NCBI GenBank assembly: GCA_964393815.1
Contig: CAYMUP010000043.1
Location: 1-6,655 of the forward strand
Source: JAGXIT01 sp964393815
GTDB lineage: Bacteria; Patescibacteriota; Saccharimonadia; Saccharimonadales; UBA4665
Direction: 5' to 3'
Length of the DNA stretch: 6,655 nucleotides
Under the pieces are notes generated by a model that was not told the origin of the DNA, did not search any database, and saw nothing but the letters and a program-made list of their open reading frames with translations. A program made the translations under genes and the position numbers. Below are positions 5,015-6,655 of the stretch, piece after piece. Numbering within the stretch: the stretch's first letter is position 1; the number at the start of each line of letters is the position of its first letter.

Positions 5015-6430
5015 ATGTCAGTGAGAACACGTTTTGCCCCTAGTCCAACCGGTTATTTACATGTCGGCGGTATCCGCACCGCGCTTTTTGCCTACCTGAT
5101 CGCACGGCAGGCGGATGGCCAGTTTGTACTCCGTTTTGAAGACACCGACAAAAAAAGGGAAGTACCCGGCAGCGCCGAACACCTCATCACCAGCTTAAAA
5201 GCCATCGGCATCGACTACGACGAAGGTCCAGACATCGGTGGCCCCTATGCACCCTACATCCAAAGTCAGCGGCTCGACACATACCGTACGTGGGCCGAAA
5301 AACTTATCAACGAGGGCAGGGCATATGCTGACCCGTACAGTACTGAAGAAATTCAGGCCTTTCGAGACGAAGCCGCCACCGCCAAAAAACCTTTCCTCTA
5401 CCGCAACCACCGCCCCGAGAACCCACCAGTTTGGGATGGGACATCGCCTCTACGGTTTAAAAGCGAACCTAAAAGCTACACCTGGCACGACGAAGTCATG
5501 GGAGACATCACCACTGGCCCAGAGGTGATCGATGACTTCATCCTCATCAAGTCAGACGGATACCCTACCTACAACTTCGCGCACATCATCGACGACGCCG
5601 AGATGCACATCACGCACATTATGCGCGGGCAAGAGTTCGTGAGCAGCATGCCCAACTACCTCAATCTATACGAAGCGCTCGGGCTAGATAAACCACTCTT
5701 CGCCCACTTGCCTCATATCTTAAACGAAACTGGCAATAAAAAACTTGGTAAACGAGATGGCGCCAAGGACGTGCTCGACTACCTCAGAGACGGCTATTTA
5801 CCCGAAACCATGATGAGCTTTATTGCTACCATGGGGTGGAATGACGGCACTGAACAAGAGATTTTTACGAAAAGTGAGCTTGTTGAGAAGTTCAGTCTGG
5901 CGAAAGTCCAGCGTAGCGGTGCTCGCTTTGACGAAAAACGTCTCCTTTGGATGAACGGCCAGCTTCTCCGCCAGCTTGAACTAGAAGACCTCTACGTGCG
6001 GGTGGCAGATTTCTGGCCAGCTGAGGCCGCTAGCGCCAGTGAGGAGTACAAAAAACAAGTGTTAGCGCTCGCGCAGGACCGTCTCAAAACCCTCGCAGAC
6101 CTGCGTGAGCTCGGTTACTTTTTTGCAGCTCCAAGTGAAAACCTCTCGCTCATAACAGATAACAAGCAGCTTAAAAAACTCGAACCGAGTGAAATAGAGC
6201 ATATTTTACGCGCCACACACGACAAGCTAGAGCAGGTAAGCGACTGGACTCCAGAGAGCATCCAGCAAGCGCTGAATGAGCTACTGGAAGAAACAGGTCA
6301 AAAACCCGGCATCCTTTTTAGCCTCATCCGTATTTACACTACTTGGGCACCGTACAGTCCCGAACTCGCCCCCACGCTTGCACTCCTCGGCCAAGAAACT
6401 ACGCTTGAAAGAATTAGTACTGTGATGTAG
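5015..6430 (+). CDS. gltX: Glutamyl-tRNA synthetase (GluRS)
   Basis: This class I aminoacyl-tRNA synthetase joins glutamate to tRNA-Glu using ATP, in the cytoplasm. The 471 residues match the usual bacterial length. RFAPSPTGYLHVGGIRTALF (6-25) contains the HIGH signature as HVGG at 16-19. FEDTD lies at 41-45, the active-site segment YPTYNFAHIIDD at 183-194 and HIMRGQEF at 201-208. The KMSKS loop appears as KKLGKRDGAKDV (242-253). The alpha-helical anticodon-binding domain follows from about 310 to the end. There are no cysteines near residues 100-130, so the zinc-binding insert of some GluRS is absent. Where many GluRS have Leu-Thr-Gly close to the C-terminus, this one reads YTTWAPYSPELAP. 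No GlnRS or GatCAB gene is in view; it may be non-discriminating, charging tRNA-Gln with Glu as well, but that is inferred from the lineage. It converges on the whiB-like gene with 7 bp between the stops. Confidence 0.97.
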   Translation: MSVRTRFAPSPTGYLHVGGIRTALFAYLIARQADGQFVLRFEDTDKKREVPGSAEHLITSLKAIGIDYDEGPDIGGPYAPYIQSQRLDTYRTWAEKLINEGRAYADPYSTEEIQAFRDEAATAKKPFLYRNHRPENPPVWDGTSPLRFKSEPKSYTWHDEVMGDITTGPEVIDDFILIKSDGYPTYNFAHIIDDAEMHITHIMRGQEFVSSMPNYLNLYEALGLDKPLFAHLPHILNETGNKKLGKRDGAKDVLDYLRDGYLPETMMSFIATMGWNDGTEQEIFTKSELVEKFSLAKVQRSGARFDEKRLLWMNGQLLRQLELEDLYVRVADFWPAEAASASEEYKKQVLALAQDRLKTLADLRELGYFFAAPSENLSLITDNKQLKKLEPSEIEHILRATHDKLEQVSDWTPESIQQALNELLEETGQKPGILFSLIRIYTTWAPYSPELAPTLALLGQETTLERISTVM

Positions 6431-6433
6431 CTC

Positions 6434-6446
6434 GCTGTTAAACAGC
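6434..6446. repeat. Small inverted repeat between gltX and the whiB-like gene
   Basis: GCTGTT-A-AACAGC is a perfect 6-bp inverted repeat around one central base, covering the stop codon of the whiB-like gene and lying four bases past the gltX stop. It could form only a 4-bp stem with a 5-nt loop and has no T-run on either side, so it is a poor terminator. It is the only symmetric element in the convergent junction. Confidence 0.35.
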
Positions 6447-6655
6447 CTTGGATACTAGCATCTTTCGGCGCTCACGTTCACTTAGTCCGCCCCACACGCC
6501 AAATCGTTCTTTGGCCTCTAGCGCATAATCGAGACATGCAACGCGTGCAATGCACCTGGAGCAAACTTTTTTTGCAGATTTTGTTTCGCCACCTTTTTCT
6601 GGGAAGAAGGCTTCGGGATCAGTTTCTTTGCAAAGACTATATTCGGTCCAATGAG
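6438..6655 (-). CDS. WhiB-family iron-sulfur regulator, N-terminus cut off
   Basis: WhiB proteins bind a 4Fe-4S cluster through four cysteines and act as redox- or NO-sensitive transcription regulators, often by contacting the principal sigma factor. The last 71 residues are visible, ending with TAA at 6438-6440; the start lies beyond the right edge. The family pattern is complete: HWTEYSLCKETDPEAFFPEK carries the first Cys (visible residue 8) and the usual DPxxFFP; KKVCSRCIARVACLDYAL carries Cys31, Cys34 and Cys40, giving the C-x22-CxxC-x5-C spacing; FGVWGGLSERERRKML is the family's G(V/I)WGG turn followed by a basic helix. The proline usual just after CxxC is Ile here. The family is best known from Actinobacteria and their phages. 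The partner and target genes are not visible. Identification is firm despite the truncation. Confidence 0.95.
   Translation of the reverse strand, partial: HWTEYSLCKETDPEAFFPEKGGETKSAKKVCSRCIARVACLDYALEAKERFGVWGGLSERERRKMLVSKAV

Noticed and set aside
5195..5528. ORFs of 71 (-) and 96 (+) codons inside gltX
   Set aside because: Shadows of the well-supported gltX frame, with no start signals or recognisable content.

Overview
The window looks like a piece of chromosome from a Candidate Phyla Radiation bacterium, most probably Candidatus Saccharibacteria (TM7). This rests on the gene families: a membrane-anchored PEGA/beta-propeller protein opening MDFLDP, a basic single-pass protein with an NGKHYDPVTG motif, a sortase with a long cytoplasmic N-terminus, and a WhiB-type protein, beside a bacterial GluRS. 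The lineage is recognised from memory of such proteins and was not checked by search. UGA reads as stop, so the SR1/Gracilibacteria code is not used. Base composition is near balanced and no mobile element, CRISPR array or rRNA is visible.

Layout: (1) 3-632 (+), the 3' part of an unrecognised gene open at the left edge. (2) 643-729 (-), a complete tRNA-Leu(CAA) with encoded CCA. (3) 730-894, a promoter-bearing gap with a 15-codon mini-ORF whose stop overlaps the next start. (4) 895-2247 (+), a membrane-anchored sortase with His/Cys/Arg catalytic residues. (5) 2248-2325, a short convergent gap. (6) 2326-3825 (-), a PEGA plus beta-propeller membrane protein. (7) 3826-3970, a divergent promoter region. 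(8) 3971-4957 (+), a basic, proline-rich, single-TM protein of unknown role with an extracytoplasmic domain. (9) 5015-6430 (+), gltX, complete and probably translated from a leaderless mRNA. (10) 6438-6655 (-), the C-terminal 71 residues of a WhiB-family iron-sulfur protein, cut by the right edge.

Theme: three consecutive genes (sortase, PEGA/propeller, TM protein) encode single-pass proteins with a cytoplasmic N-terminus and an extracytoplasmic C-terminal domain, which suggests an envelope or surface module. They are not one operon, because the middle gene is on the other strand. tRNA-Leu and GluRS are translation housekeeping genes. The same -10 hexamer TATACT occurs at the start of three genes, in two of them at the distance expected for a leaderless transcript.
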